DNA of 64,000 nucleotides from Halalkalibacter sp. APA_J-10(15) (GCF_023017105.1 NZ_JALKEV010000009.1:62001-126000), one strand, 5' to 3'. Numbered from the stretch's first letter, positions 35,844 through 45,636 are shown. Numbers and translations are program-made. The notes: generated by a model not told the origin, from the letters alone.

Positions 35844-36656
35844 TTATTGATCTTCACTTTCAGCTAACGAGCTGACAAGTCGTTCAATTTCTAGTAATGC
35901 TTCAGATCGTTTATTTTCGTCTAGCAATCGTTGTTCCAGTTCGCCAATCTTGCTAACTAATGCACTTCCAACGACGACTCCATCAGAGTGCTGGCGCATT
36001 TTGCTCGCTTGTTCGGGTGTTGAAATCCCAAAGCCAACTGCGGTTGGAATTGTACTTGACTCACGAACGGTCTGTAAAAATTCATATACTCTAGGGTCAA
36101 ATTGTGCTCGTGCACCTGTAACACCTAAAGAAGATACGCAGTATAGAAAACCTTGTGATCTTTCGGCAATTTTGACTATACGCTCCTTAGATGTAGGGGC
36201 GACTAGCAAGACAAGCGAAAGATCAAATTGATTACATCGTTCTGCAAAATCTCCACTTTCTTCATAAGGTAAATCAGGAACGATAAAGCCGTCTATTCCG
36301 TAACTAGCTGCCTCTTCGACAATCCGCCCTTCGCCATATTGCATTAATGGATTGACATATGTGAAAATGATAACAGGAATCGTTAATCCACGCTCCCTCA
36401 TTTGTGGTACTAACTTCAGTGCTTTTTCTAAACTCATTCCATGCTTCAAAGCTCTTTTCGATGCTGCCTGGATTGTTGGTCCATCAGCAAGTGGATCTGA
36501 GTAGGGGATACCAAGCTCTAATATAGAAGCGCCCGCCTTTTGAAGCGTTAATGCAATGTCAATTGTCGCTTCACTCGATGGATCTCCCGCTGTAATAAAA
36601 GGGATAAACAGTGGCTTATCTCCGCCTGTGACAGCTTCCATTCGTTTAGTTGCCAT
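35844..36656 (-). CDS. trpA: tryptophan synthase alpha subunit
   Basis: Cleaves indole-3-glycerol phosphate to indole, which is channelled to TrpB. The 270-residue TIM barrel carries catalytic Glu in [11 protein letters not shown] and Asp in the same segment (DPLADGP), phosphate loops GVTGAR and AVGFGIS, and VVGSALV. The ATG at 36656 is six bases after GGGGGG and overlaps the trpB end by 11 bases. Last gene of trpEDCFBA. Confidence 0.96.
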   Translation of the reverse strand: MATKRMEAVTGGDKPLFIPFITAGDPSSEATIDIALTLQKAGASILELGIPYSDPLADGPTIQAASKRALKHGMSLEKALKLVPQMRERGLTIPVIIFTYVNPLMQYGEGRIVEEAASYGIDGFIVPDLPYEESGDFAERCNQFDLSLVLLVAPTSKERIVKIAERSQGFLYCVSSLGVTGARAQFDPRVYEFLQTVRESSTIPTAVGFGISTPEQASKMRQHSDGVVVGSALVSKIGELEQRLLDENKRSEALLEIERLVSSLAESEDQ

Positions 36657-37839
36657 TTTCATCCCCCCTAAAGTGCTTCATCAAAGTGTGAACATCCTTA
36701 TCTCCTCGACCTGACAAACAGACTAGTATCGTCTCGTTTGGCGTTAATTCTTTCGCACGTTCAAACGCTTTGGCTAGCGCATGAGCAGATTCAATAGCAG
36801 GAATGATACCTTCTGTTTCAGACAAAAGCTTTAATGCGTCTAATGCTTGCTGATCTGTAACAGCTTCATAGTTCACACGGTTCGTACTAGCCAAATAGGC
36901 ATGCTCGGGTCCTATTCCAGGATAATCGAGACCAGCAGAAATCGAATATGGTTCAATAATTTGGCCAGCCTCATCTTGAAGAAGATAGGTTAATGAGCCG
37001 TGAATCACGCCTTTTGTCCCTTTTGTGATCGTAGCTGCATGCTGATTCGTATCAACACCTTTTCCAGCAGCTTCAACACCAATGAGCGTAACATCATCGT
37101 CTAAAAAAGGATAGAACATACCAATTGCGTTACTTCCTCCTCCGACACAAGCAATAATTTCTGTAGGGAGCGCGCCTACACGCTTTAAAAATTGCTCTTT
37201 TGATTCATCTCCAATAATACGTTGAAAATCTCGAACCATTTTCGGATACGGATGCGGTCCAACAACTGAGCCAATTAAATAGAACGTATCTTCTGCATTT
37301 GTGACCCAATATCGAATCGCTTCATTCGTAGCATCCTTTAACGTTTGACTTCCTGAAGTAGCTGGAACAACTTCAGCCCCTAGCAGCTCCATTCGAAAAA
37401 CATTCAAAGCTTGCCTTTCCATATCTTCAGCACCCATAAACACTTTACATTGAAGACCAAACCTTGCTGCAATCGTTGCTGTGGCCACACCATGCTGACC
37501 TGCACCCGTTTCAGCGACTATTTTCTTTTTGCCCATTCGCTTTGCAAGTAACGCCTGCCCCATCGCATTGTTTAATTTGTGAGCACCTGTATGCAAAAGA
37601 TCTTCTCTTTTCAAATATATATTGGCTCCACCTAATACCTTGGAGATATTTTCAGCATAAGATAATGCTGTTGGTCTTCCTGCGTACTCTTGTAAATGCT
37701 CAAAGTATTCAGTGTGAAAGGATTTATCTAATAGAGCTTTATCTAATTCATTTTCCAATTCTTCTAACGCATTCATTAATGTTTCAGGAACATATTTTCC
37801 GCCGAAGTCACCGAAACGTCCACGTTTATTTGGTACCAT
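36646..37839 (-). CDS. trpB: tryptophan synthase beta subunit
   Basis: PLP enzyme that condenses indole with serine. The 397-residue protein has the PLP Lys in [27 protein letters not shown], the phosphate-binding [10 protein letters not shown], and LSGRGDKD near the C-terminus. It overlaps trpF by 14 bases and trpA by 11, consistent with a tightly coupled operon. Confidence 0.97.
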   Translation of the reverse strand: MVPNKRGRFGDFGGKYVPETLMNALEELENELDKALLDKSFHTEYFEHLQEYAGRPTALSYAENISKVLGGANIYLKREDLLHTGAHKLNNAMGQALLAKRMGKKKIVAETGAGQHGVATATIAARFGLQCKVFMGAEDMERQALNVFRMELLGAEVVPATSGSQTLKDATNEAIRYWVTNAEDTFYLIGSVVGPHPYPKMVRDFQRIIGDESKEQFLKRVGALPTEIIACVGGGSNAIGMFYPFLDDDVTLIGVEAAGKGVDTNQHAATITKGTKGVIHGSLTYLLQDEAGQIIEPYSISAGLDYPGIGPEHAYLASTNRVNYEAVTDQQALDALKLLSETEGIIPAIESAHALAKAFERAKELTPNETILVCLSGRGDKDVHTLMKHFRGDENGN

Positions 37840-38476
37840 TTCTATTCATCCTTTCCTCTAACTGCCGCACAAGTTCATATGATTTCCGACCATTCTCTTC
37901 TATTCCACTAGACAAATCAACGCCATCAGGTTCATAGCGTAATAAATTTTCTATATTATTAGGGTTTATTCCACCAGCGATCCATACTGGAACTTGTTGT
38001 CTATGGCCTTCCTCAATATATTGAGGGACAAAACGCCAATCAAATGAGACACCAGTTCCGCCCCATTGTTGTCCTACCTTACAATCTATGACATACCCAT
38101 CGACTAAACCTTCATATGTCTTCATCGTTTCTAGAGCGTTATCGTGATGATGGATCACCTTCCATATTGATTGCTTGACTAATGACTTTAGCTGTCTAAT
38201 ATACTCAGCTGGCTCATTTCCATGACATTGAATAATATCTACATTTAAGCCAACTAATTGTCTTTGAATCTCTTCTATCGGTTCATTCACAAAAAGGGCA
38301 ACGACTTTCTTTTGCTTATCATGATCATTATCAAGCAATCGTTCCAACTGCTCTCGAGAAACACGCCTTTTACTTTCTGCAAACACAAAGCCGATGTATT
38401 CGGCAGTACTTGAAAAAGCAACGCTCACATCATGCTCAGAATGATTTCCACACAACTTAAGTAGAGGACGTGGCAT
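37826..38476 (-). CDS. trpF: phosphoribosylanthranilate isomerase
   Basis: Amadori rearrangement of phosphoribosylanthranilate. The 216-residue TIM barrel has LKLCGN at strand one (catalytic Cys; most homologues have K-I-C-G), the catalytic Asp in [18 protein letters not shown], and [14 protein letters not shown]. The ATG at 38476 follows GGAGGAG by six bases; the frame extends 15 bases further upstream. Confidence 0.94.
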   Translation of the reverse strand: MPRPLLKLCGNHSEHDVSVAFSSTAEYIGFVFAESKRRVSREQLERLLDNDHDKQKKVVALFVNEPIEEIQRQLVGLNVDIIQCHGNEPAEYIRQLKSLVKQSIWKVIHHHDNALETMKTYEGLVDGYVIDCKVGQQWGGTGVSFDWRFVPQYIEEGHRQQVPVWIAGGINPNNIENLLRYEPDGVDLSSGIEENGRKSYELVRQLEERMNRNGTK

Positions 38477-39233
38477 GAAATTCTCCTCCAAACAAAGCTT
38501 TTATACCTTCTTTAGGAGATGATGCGCGCATTAATGATTCCCCGACTAACACACCAGCTGCCCCTGCCTGCTTGACACGCTTAATATCATCCTCTGTATG
38601 AATCCCACTCTCACTAATAAACAAGCTACCTTCGGGAATTAATGGTGCCATTTCATCTGTTTGTGATAGTGATGTTTCAAATGTTTTTAAATTTCGATTG
38701 TTCACACCAATCACTTTCGGTGTGAAGCAATTTAATAATTCAATTAATTCATTCTTTGCATGAACTTCAACAAGGCATTCGAGTCCAACAGAATAGGCGT
38801 AATCATATAATACCTTTAACTCTTCTATCGGAACGGTCCCCACAATGAGAAGCATCGCATCAGCGCCGATTTTGACTGTTTCGTCCACTTGTCTCTTGTC
38901 AATAATAAAATCTTTTCGCATTACCGGGATTGAACAGACTTCTTTAACAGCAGATAAATAATCACGATGACCTTGGAAATAATCTATATCTGTTAAGACC
39001 GAAATCGCATCAGCACCACCTGCTTCATACCCTTTTGCAATGTCTTGTGGGTGAAAATTAGGACAAATAAGCCCCTTTGATGGAGAAGCTTTTTTTACTT
39101 CAGCTATTAAACCAATAGAATGCGTAGAATGGCTTAAAGCATCATAAAGGGAGTAATGCTGAACTTTTTTTTGTGATGGCATAATTAAATGAGCAATTTC
39201 CTTTTGCTTTGTTTTTAAAATTTGATCAAGCAC
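38457..39233 (-). CDS. trpC: indole-3-glycerol phosphate synthase
   Basis: Closes the indole ring by decarboxylation. The 258-residue TIM barrel has LIAEVKKASPSKG, VMRKDFIIDKRQVDE (catalytic Lys), IGVNNRNLKTFE, and ISESGIHTEDDI. The likely start is a GTG at 39233, nine bases after AAGGGGG, giving a family-typical N-terminus (LDQILKTKQKEI). It overlaps trpD by eight and trpF by 20 bases. Confidence 0.94.
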   Translation of the reverse strand: MLDQILKTKQKEIAHLIMPSQKKVQHYSLYDALSHSTHSIGLIAEVKKASPSKGLICPNFHPQDIAKGYEAGGADAISVLTDIDYFQGHRDYLSAVKEVCSIPVMRKDFIIDKRQVDETVKIGADAMLLIVGTVPIEELKVLYDYAYSVGLECLVEVHAKNELIELLNCFTPKVIGVNNRNLKTFETSLSQTDEMAPLIPEGSLFISESGIHTEDDIKRVKQAGAAGVLVGESLMRASSPKEGIKALFGGEFHATSST

Positions 39234-40245
39234 TTTCGGTCGCCCCCTTCTGTAACGCTTTGTAATGCTCATCTATTTGTCCAGAGCTTAATGCAGCCTG
39301 TGCTTGGTGAACTCCTTCTTTAATTGTACTGACTTTTCCGTATACATAAAGAGCTGCTCCGGCATTTAATGCAACGATACTAGTTGCTGATTCGTTCGCT
39401 TCTCCTTTTAATAAAGCTCGAATTAATTCGGCGCTTTCGAGTGGAGTATCAACTTGAATATCATGCAAACTGCCACGTTTTAGTCCCATTTCCTCTGGTG
39501 AGATCGTATATTCTTTTTTCGTATTACCAGCTACTTCAATTAAGTCTGATTCCGTCGTAATTGATAATTCATCTAATCCATCCCTTCCAGTAACAAAAAG
39601 GGTGCGTTCTGTTCCAATCGTTAGCAGAGTATTAGCCATTTTTTTAGCATATTCAAAATCAGATACTCCGATTAGTTGTCTTTTCGCATTTGCTGGATTA
39701 GTCATCGGTCCTAAAAAATTGAAAATCGTTCGGAAACCAATTTCTTTTCGTGGCGTGACCGCATGCTTCATTGATTGATGATATAGCGGTGCAAACAAAA
39801 AGCAAAGGTTATAATCTTGAAGAGATCGGCTTGCTTGTTCAACTGAATGTTGGATAGGTATCGATAGTTCCTCAAGTACATCAGCACTACCACTTCTAGA
39901 TGAGACAGCTCGATTTCCATGTTTTGCGACAGGAACACTTAGTCCTGATAAAACAATAGCAGTTGCTGTTGAGATATTAAATGTTCCTAAATTATCTCCA
40001 CCTGTCCCGCACGTATCTATGACATTCACCCCTTGTGTGTTAATAGAAACAGAATGTGAACGCATCGCTCGAACAAATCCAATCATTTCTTCAACTGTTT
40101 CACCACGGAATCGCAAAATAGTTAGAAGACTTGCGATTTGGCTTGGTGTTGCATGACCTGACATGATCTCATTCATAACCTGTTCAGCTTGTTCAGTTGA
40201 TAATGTTTCATGGTTCATACAGTGGCGTAAGACGTCTTTAAGCAT
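39226..40245 (-). CDS. trpD: anthranilate phosphoribosyltransferase
   Basis: Couples anthranilate with PRPP. The 339-residue protein has the N-terminal helical domain and the PRPP-binding segments CGTGGDNLGTFNIST and KHGNRAVSSRSGSADVLE, followed by GPMTNPA. The ATG at 40245 is six bases after GGGGGAG and overlaps trpE by eight bases. Confidence 0.96.
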   Translation of the reverse strand: MLKDVLRHCMNHETLSTEQAEQVMNEIMSGHATPSQIASLLTILRFRGETVEEMIGFVRAMRSHSVSINTQGVNVIDTCGTGGDNLGTFNISTATAIVLSGLSVPVAKHGNRAVSSRSGSADVLEELSIPIQHSVEQASRSLQDYNLCFLFAPLYHQSMKHAVTPRKEIGFRTIFNFLGPMTNPANAKRQLIGVSDFEYAKKMANTLLTIGTERTLFVTGRDGLDELSITTESDLIEVAGNTKKEYTISPEEMGLKRGSLHDIQVDTPLESAELIRALLKGEANESATSIVALNAGAALYVYGKVSTIKEGVHQAQAALSSGQIDEHYKALQKGATESA

Positions 40246-41749
40246 AGTGCGCTCCCCCTTCATCTCCAAACATTCTCTCAGCTAATTGTACGGCTCTTAT
40301 TAATGCTTTTGCTTTGTTTTGCGTTTCTTCATATTCTCGTTCAGGGACTGAATCAGCAACCACGCCTGCACCAGCTTGAATATACGCTGTTTGATTCTTA
40401 ATAACCATCGTTCGAATGGCAATACACGAGTCAATATTTCCATCAAAGCCAAGGTAGCCAATTGCTCCTGCATACACACCACGTTCTGTTTGTTCTAACT
40501 CATGTAAAATTTCCATCGCTCTTATTTTAGGCGCTCCTGATACAGTGCCAGCTGGAAAAGAGGCCATTAATGCTTCTAACGGTTTTGTGCTCTTTTGTAA
40601 TTGACCTGTCACTTTTGAAATGATGTGCATGACATGTGAGAATTTTCCGATTTCAAGCAATGTAGGTGTTTCAACAGATCCGTATTCAGCAATACGTCCG
40701 ACATCATTTCTAGCAAGATCAACTAACATATAATGCTCAGCTCGTTCTTTTTCATCTGCTAATAGGTCAGTCGCGAGTGCTTGATCCTCTTCTTCCGTCT
40801 TCCCACGCTTCCTAGTACCTGCAATCGGATGAATTTCTACATGACCATCTTGAACTTGAACGAGGCGCTCAGGAGAGCTACCAACTACTTCCATAGTGTT
40901 AAACTTTAAATAAAATAAATATGGAGATGGATTAATCATTCGTAACACTCGATAAATATTTAAAGCAGAGGACGTAACATTCATTTCAAATCGTTGTGAT
41001 AATACAGCTTGAAAGACGTCTCCAGCTCGAATGTATTCTTTAATTTGCTCGACATCTCTTAAAAAATCAGTTCGTTTATAATTTGAAATGACCCCATCAA
41101 AGGTCACTTCATCGTCTGTTTCAGGAAGGTGTTTCAACAGCAATGGAGCTTGAGGTTGTTCTAATAGTTGTGAAACACGATCAATTTCAGCTTTCGCTCT
41201 ACTATAAGCAAGTTCTTCTTCACCTTCGTCTGGCCTTGCATGTACTAAAATCGTTAATTCCTTCTTAATATGATCATAGGCAATTAATGTTTCACACACT
41301 AAAAAGTGATAATGAGCAATTCGATCATCGACATGACGAGTCAGTGTCGGTTCTATCGTCTCAATTGCATCATAGCTCATATAACCAACAGCTCCACCTC
41401 GGAAAGGAATGGCAATGTCAATTGGTTGCACTTTTAAATAGGCCATCATTGAATCAAAGGCTTCTTGGAATGTGTGTAGCTCTGTTAGAATCTTCCCTTT
41501 CTCTAAATTCATAAAAGAATATACACCATTATCTTCAATTAACTCAAATATCGGATTAATTCCAATGAAAGAATACCTAGACCAAGGTGAATGTTCATCT
41601 TTACTTTCAAGTAAAAATGAAACTTGATCTCCTAATTGATGTACAATTTGCACAGGGGTTAGTCCATCAGCAAATAGCTTTTCCACAACAGGAATGGTCT
41701 TATAGTCGCGGGAAAACTGTTGAAATTCAGTAAACGTTGGGGTAATCAT
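40238..41749 (-). CDS. trpE: anthranilate synthase component I
   Basis: Converts chorismate to anthranilate with ammonia from a glutamine amidotransferase subunit. The 503-residue protein has the N-terminal Trp-feedback region (LLESKD, SYDAIETIEP) and the chorismate-binding domain with IAGTRKRGKTEEED, DLARNDVGRI, and ASFPAGTVSGAPKIRAMEI. No trpG is in the operon, as in B. subtilis, where a shared amidotransferase (pabA) is encoded with folate genes. The ATG at 41749 has AAAGGAG eight bases upstream. First gene of the operon, behind a TRAP-controlled leader. Confidence 0.96.
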   Translation of the reverse strand: MITPTFTEFQQFSRDYKTIPVVEKLFADGLTPVQIVHQLGDQVSFLLESKDEHSPWSRYSFIGINPIFELIEDNGVYSFMNLEKGKILTELHTFQEAFDSMMAYLKVQPIDIAIPFRGGAVGYMSYDAIETIEPTLTRHVDDRIAHYHFLVCETLIAYDHIKKELTILVHARPDEGEEELAYSRAKAEIDRVSQLLEQPQAPLLLKHLPETDDEVTFDGVISNYKRTDFLRDVEQIKEYIRAGDVFQAVLSQRFEMNVTSSALNIYRVLRMINPSPYLFYLKFNTMEVVGSSPERLVQVQDGHVEIHPIAGTRKRGKTEEEDQALATDLLADEKERAEHYMLVDLARNDVGRIAEYGSVETPTLLEIGKFSHVMHIISKVTGQLQKSTKPLEALMASFPAGTVSGAPKIRAMEILHELEQTERGVYAGAIGYLGFDGNIDSCIAIRTMVIKNQTAYIQAGAGVVADSVPEREYEETQNKAKALIRAVQLAERMFGDEGGAHYA

Positions 41750-41755
41750 ATCCTT

Positions 41756-41784
41756 CACTCCTTTAGGAATGAATGAAATGAGTG
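41756..41784 (-). promoter_or_regulatory. possible trpE Shine-Dalgarno hairpin
   Basis: CACTC and GAGTG on the minus strand (41780-41784 and 41756-41760) can pair so that the trpE AAAGGAG lies at the stem. B. subtilis TRAP also lowers trpE translation by hiding its ribosome binding site in such a helix. Here the stem is only five base pairs, so the call is weak. Confidence 0.3.
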
Positions 41785-41812
41785 GGAGGTGAACAAATAT
41801 ATACCTGAACAA

Positions 41813-41890
41813 GCCTCCTAAATACATTTAAGGGCACTGAAAAAGTTTTTGTTTTTAACTTTTTGGTGTCCTTACATTTGATTAGGAGGC
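41813..41890 (-). terminator. trp attenuator-type hairpin interrupted by a repeat
   Basis: On the minus strand GCCTCCTAA (41882-41890) can pair with TTAGGAGGC (41813-41821). The first arm also overlaps a competing helix, GATTAG (41898-41903) with CTAATC (41880-41885). The competing helix includes the last TRAP triplet, the classical antiterminator arrangement. The arms are now 60 bases apart because a 44-bp palindrome lies in the loop, and only TTGTT follows the stem, so termination may be weak. Confidence 0.55.
41830..41873. repeat. 44-bp palindromic repeat, copy B, inside the trp leader
   Basis: The left arm AAGGGCACTGAAAAAGTT (41830-41847) is identical to copy A at 23430. The right arm (41857-41873) has drifted (GGTGTCC instead of CAGTGCCC). 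The loop is the reverse complement of that in copy A plus one T, so the two copies are in opposite orientation. Confidence 0.85.
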
Positions 41891-41897
41891 ATTTCGA

Positions 41898-41954
41898 CTA
41901 ATCCTCAACTAAACTCAGCTCTCCTCAACTCAATCTCATTCTTATACTAAGCTA
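41898..41954 (-). promoter_or_regulatory. TRAP binding site in the trpE leader
   Basis: On the minus strand this segment contains eleven NAG triplets: TAG, TAG, AAG, GAG five times, TAG, GAG, TAG. Every spacer is two or three bases. Eleven such triplets with 2-3 nt spacers is the binding site of the 11-subunit tryptophan-activated protein TRAP, encoded in this window by mtrB. The last triplets form part of the predicted antiterminator helix. Confidence 0.92.
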
Positions 41955-42032
41955 ATCTGTTCTCACTAGTTGATTACATTTAAATGGTACATAGTAATCA
42001 GTTTCTCAACTCGCCTTTAGTCTACTCCGAAC

Positions 42033-42404
42033 TCACTTATTCGTCAAGGATAAGTCAGGTCTCAGCTTAACAGCATCATTCAAATAAATATGTTCAATAT
42101 CGCTTTGTGATTGGTCAGTATTTACCGTCATCAATACTCGAACACAAAGGGGCAAGCTCTCAGGTACAGGGATTTCTTGAGCACATACGACAGGCACATA
42201 TTCCCAGCCGTGTAGCTCGCGTAATACTTTTGCTGGAAACGCTTCATTTAAATCTTCTGTAACCGTAAATAATACATGTGCTACCATTTCCGGCTCTAGT
42301 TTGTTTTTTGCAATCATTTCATTCACTAACACAAAAGTCTCTTTTGTAATATCTTCAACTGTATTGGCTTGAACAGTTGTAGCGCCTCTAACACCTCTAA
42401 CCAT
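42033..42404 (-). CDS. aroH: chorismate mutase, AroH type
   Basis: Converts chorismate to prephenate. The 123-residue sequence belongs to the monofunctional trimeric AroH class: MVRGVRGATTV at the N-terminus (active-site Arg), the EDLNEAFPAKVLRE segment, and the PLCVRVLM strand with the second Arg. The ATG at 42404 follows GGAGGG by five bases and overlaps aroB by eight bases. The trp leader lies directly downstream. Confidence 0.95.
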   Translation of the reverse strand: MVRGVRGATTVQANTVEDITKETFVLVNEMIAKNKLEPEMVAHVLFTVTEDLNEAFPAKVLRELHGWEYVPVVCAQEIPVPESLPLCVRVLMTVNTDQSQSDIEHIYLNDAVKLRPDLSLTNK

Positions 42405-43488
42405 GTGAACCCTCCATCCGTTCATCAAGAAGTACCCGAATCCTTTCAGGTGGGATATTCACAATTGTAGCTTCTCCCAATTTCTTTAATAGAACCATTC
42501 GTATCGTACCAGCTTCTACCTTTTTATCCTTACTCATTGTTTGTAACAAGCGCTCTCGATTTAATGAAGCAGGTATTTTCGTTCGATAACCTAATTGTAA
42601 AAACCAATTTTCGTATTGTTCAATATGAAAATTTACATCCAGCATTTCTTCTGATAAGCGCAAAGCAAAAAGCATACCAATCGCAACAGCTTCTCCATGT
42701 GTGATCTTCCCATAACCAAGCTGTGCCTCAATTGCATGTCCAAGCGTATGACCAAAATTAAGGTGAGCGCGAATTCCATGCTCCTGCTCATCCTCACTCA
42801 CTACGTCTGCTTTAACAGAAATAGAGCGGGCAAGCATGTCATTAAGGCGTTCGACTGAAATCGTCTTAAATGATGTCCATTCTCTCTCTAACTGTTTCAG
42901 AAATGCCTCATCGCGAATAAATCCATGCTTAATGACTTCGGCAAACCCCGATTTCCATTCTTCTTCTGGTAATGACATTAAACAATCCGTATCATATAAA
43001 ACAGCTTCAGGTTGATGAAAGCTCCCTACCATATTTTTTCCTAGTCGATGGTTAATCGCTACCTTTCCACCCACACTACTATCGTGAGCTAATAGTGTAG
43101 TAGGCATTTGTACGAATCGTATTCCTCGCATATAAGTCGCAGCTACAAATCCAGCTAAATCTCCAACGACTCCTCCTCCAAGCGCAATGACAGCAGACTT
43201 TCGGTCAAGGCCTACCTCTAATGCTTTTGATAACACCTGCTCATATACGGAAAATGATTTAGAGGCTTCTCCACTTTCAATGACGTAATCATATACGACT
43301 GAAGACTCATCAAAGCTTTGAATAACGTCTTTTAAATAGTATGGACCCACATTAGAGTCAGTCACAATTAATATAGACGAAACCGGTTGTAGTAATTCCT
43401 TTAATAATGCACCCACCTGATGTCTTAAACCTGAATCTATTCTCACTTCATATTGTTTAGACACTGTTTGAACTTGAACACTCCCCAT
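42397..43488 (-). CDS. aroB: 3-dehydroquinate synthase
   Basis: NAD- and metal-dependent cyclisation of DAHP, the second step of the shikimate pathway. The 363-residue protein has ALGGGVVGDLAGFVAATYMRG (in parts GGGVVGDLAG and MRGIRFVQMPTTLLA), the metal ligands in GFAEVIKHG (Glu) and NFGHTLGHAIE (His), and GEAVAIGM. It abuts aroC and overlaps aroH. Confidence 0.96.
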   Translation of the reverse strand: MGSVQVQTVSKQYEVRIDSGLRHQVGALLKELLQPVSSILIVTDSNVGPYYLKDVIQSFDESSVVYDYVIESGEASKSFSVYEQVLSKALEVGLDRKSAVIALGGGVVGDLAGFVAATYMRGIRFVQMPTTLLAHDSSVGGKVAINHRLGKNMVGSFHQPEAVLYDTDCLMSLPEEEWKSGFAEVIKHGFIRDEAFLKQLEREWTSFKTISVERLNDMLARSISVKADVVSEDEQEHGIRAHLNFGHTLGHAIEAQLGYGKITHGEAVAIGMLFALRLSEEMLDVNFHIEQYENWFLQLGYRTKIPASLNRERLLQTMSKDKKVEAGTIRMVLLKKLGEATIVNIPPERIRVLLDERMEGSHG

Positions 43489-44661
43489 TTAAAACGTCCT
43501 CGCGTCTTCATTATGACGATTAACATTTTCTTGAATAGTCGGTATTTGATCATGTCCAAACGTCTCTAGTAGTGCATTGGCTACTTCCCATGCAACGACC
43601 GCCTCTGCTACTACAGCAGCGGCAGGAACTGCACAACTATCAGAACGTTCGATACTCGCTGCAAATGGTTCTTTGGAGTCGATATCCACGCTTTGTAATG
43701 GCTTATAAAGCGTTGGAATTGGCTTCATAACTCCGCGAACAACAATTGGCATCCCATTTGTCATCCCACCTTCAAATCCACCAAGCCGGTTTGTTCTTCG
43801 AGAATAACCGTTGTCTTCATCCCACAAAATTTCATCATGCACTTGACTTCCTGGGAGACGTGCAGCTTCAAATCCGATTCCGATCTCGACTCCTTTAAAT
43901 GCATTAATACTCATAACAGCTGCCGCAATTTTAGCATCTAATTTACGATCGTATTGAACATGACTTCCCAATCCAATTGGAACATTTTCTATGACTACTT
44001 CCACGATTCCGCCAATTGAATCGCCATCTTTTTTTGCTTGGTCAATCGCTTCAATCATTCTCAAGCTTGCATCCTCATCTAAGCAACGCACTTGAGAAGC
44101 CTCTGAGCGTTCCTTAAGATCTGCAACAGATTCATATGCTGTTTTTTCTGCTTTTACACCACCGATTTCTAATACGTGTCCACCAACTTGGATGTTAAAG
44201 GTAGATAATAGCTTCTTAGCTACTGCACCAGCAGCAACTCGTACGGTCGTTTCTCGCGCTGATGAACGCTCTAGTACATTGCGCATATCGCGATGACCAT
44301 ATTTTATTGCACCATTTAAATCTGCATGTCCTGGACGTGGTCTAGTTAATTTTCTTTTAACTTCTTTTTCTGCATCCTCATCAATTGGTTCAGCACCCAT
44401 TATTTTAGTCCAATGAGCCCAGTCTTTATTTTCTACTACTAATGCGATCGGGGCACCCGTTGTTTTACCATGACGTACACCGCTTAAAATTTGTACTTGA
44501 TCTTTCTCAATTTGCATACGTCTACCACGGCCATAGCCACCTTGTCTTCGTGCTAATTCGCCATTAATATCCGCTGCTATTAACTCTAACTGCGCTGGAA
44601 TTCCTTCAATAATTGTCGTCAATTGTGGTCCGTGTGATTCTCCAGCTGTTAAATATCTCAT
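43489..44661 (-). CDS. aroC: chorismate synthase
   Basis: FMN-dependent elimination of phosphate from EPSP. B. subtilis calls it aroF. The 390-residue protein has the three family signatures: GESHGPQL at the N-terminus, [28 protein letters not shown] (in parts YGHRDMRN and ERSSARET), and [17 protein letters not shown]. First gene of the aromatic run after cheR. A 155-bp AT-rich gap precedes it. Confidence 0.96.
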   Translation of the reverse strand: MRYLTAGESHGPQLTTIIEGIPAQLELIAADINGELARRQGGYGRGRRMQIEKDQVQILSGVRHGKTTGAPIALVVENKDWAHWTKIMGAEPIDEDAEKEVKRKLTRPRPGHADLNGAIKYGHRDMRNVLERSSARETTVRVAAGAVAKKLLSTFNIQVGGHVLEIGGVKAEKTAYESVADLKERSEASQVRCLDEDASLRMIEAIDQAKKDGDSIGGIVEVVIENVPIGLGSHVQYDRKLDAKIAAAVMSINAFKGVEIGIGFEAARLPGSQVHDEILWDEDNGYSRRTNRLGGFEGGMTNGMPIVVRGVMKPIPTLYKPLQSVDIDSKEPFAASIERSDSCAVPAAAVVAEAVVAWEVANALLETFGHDQIPTIQENVNRHNEDARTF

Positions 44662-44750
44662 TTTCCTGCCTCCAATGTCATTTCCATTTCTCTTTATCGC
44701 TTTTATGCGTTAAATTATAACATGATCTAGACTAACTGTCTCGCACAATT

Positions 44751-44773
44751 TAAAAGAAAAGTTAAACTTTTCT
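44751..44773 (-). terminator. weak AT-rich hairpin between cheR and aroC
   Basis: AGAAAAG and CTTTTCT pair around a five-base loop on the minus strand, and TTTT follows. The stem has few G-C pairs, so termination would be inefficient and cheR-to-aro read-through is likely. Confidence 0.35.
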
Positions 44774-44816
44774 CATTATTAGAATAAGTAGATCCTTCAT
44801 ACATATGTAGCTGAAG

Positions 44817-45602
44817 TCATTCTGACTTCAGCACTTTTTTATAAAAAAACGTATCCTCAGTTTCAAGTTGATAGGTGCTAGGATTAAAAATTTGCTCCGT
44901 ACTGCCAACAAAAAGAACTCCACCCGGTCTTAATGCCTGGCTAAATTTATGGTATAGTTCATTTTTCGCTTCTTCAGTAAAATAAATCATGACATTACGA
45001 CATACGATTAAATCGAATTGCTGCTGGAATCGATCAGCTAATAAATTTTGTTTTTGAAATGTGACAGTCTTCTTAATATCATCATTTACCTTATAGCCCA
45101 TTGGCTCTCTAGTAAAATATCGTTCTAAGTAGCTTTTCGGTACTTCTTTTATCGATCGCTCAGGGTAAAATCCCATCTTAGCACGTGTAATAATTTCTGT
45201 ATCGAGATCTGTTGCAAATACATTCACTTTTGAGATAGGCATAAACTGAGCTAAAATCATGGATAGCGTATACGGTTCTTCACCTGTTGAACACGCGGCG
45301 CTCCAAACTTTCAAATTTTTATTTTCATTGTATAGGCGTGGTAAGATCTTTTTTTCTAGCACATTCCACCTGCTTACATTGCGGAAAAATTCTGACACAT
45401 TTATTGTCATTCGTTCTAGAAATTCATTAAAAAGTTCTTCATTTTTGGTCATTGCTTGATAATATGTTTGAAAAGATGAAAAGCCGCGCTTTTCATATAA
45501 AGATGTCAAACGACGTTTCATTTGCGCTTCTTTATACAAAGCTAAATCAATCGCGGTTTTTTTCTTAATGTTTGCTATAAATGTTTCATAATCAGTACCC
45601 AT
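44817..45602 (-). CDS. cheR: chemotaxis protein methyltransferase
   Basis: SAM-dependent methylation of chemoreceptor glutamates. The 261-residue protein has the N-terminal helical CheR_N domain (about 1-75, [10 protein letters not shown] at its end), the SAM-binding [26 protein letters not shown], and [13 protein letters not shown]. The same position between ndk and the aro genes is found in B. subtilis. It implies a motile, chemotactic cell. Confidence 0.95.
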   Translation of the reverse strand: MGTDYETFIANIKKKTAIDLALYKEAQMKRRLTSLYEKRGFSSFQTYYQAMTKNEELFNEFLERMTINVSEFFRNVSRWNVLEKKILPRLYNENKNLKVWSAACSTGEEPYTLSMILAQFMPISKVNVFATDLDTEIITRAKMGFYPERSIKEVPKSYLERYFTREPMGYKVNDDIKKTVTFQKQNLLADRFQQQFDLIVCRNVMIYFTEEAKNELYHKFSQALRPGGVLFVGSTEQIFNPSTYQLETEDTFFYKKVLKSE

Positions 45603-45636
45603 TTGTTCTCTCCAGTCTCACGATGTATCAAATAAA

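Noticed and set aside
37464-37937. 157-codon plus-strand ORF opposite trpB and trpF
   Set aside because: It is an antisense shadow of two well-supported genes; no start signals and no plausible protein features.
42001-42040. Second cluster of NAG triplets on the minus strand near the aroH stop
   Set aside because: About seven GAG/TAG/AAG triplets occur, but spacers range from zero to four bases and lie partly in aroH coding sequence, unlike the regular 2-3 base spacing of the real TRAP site.
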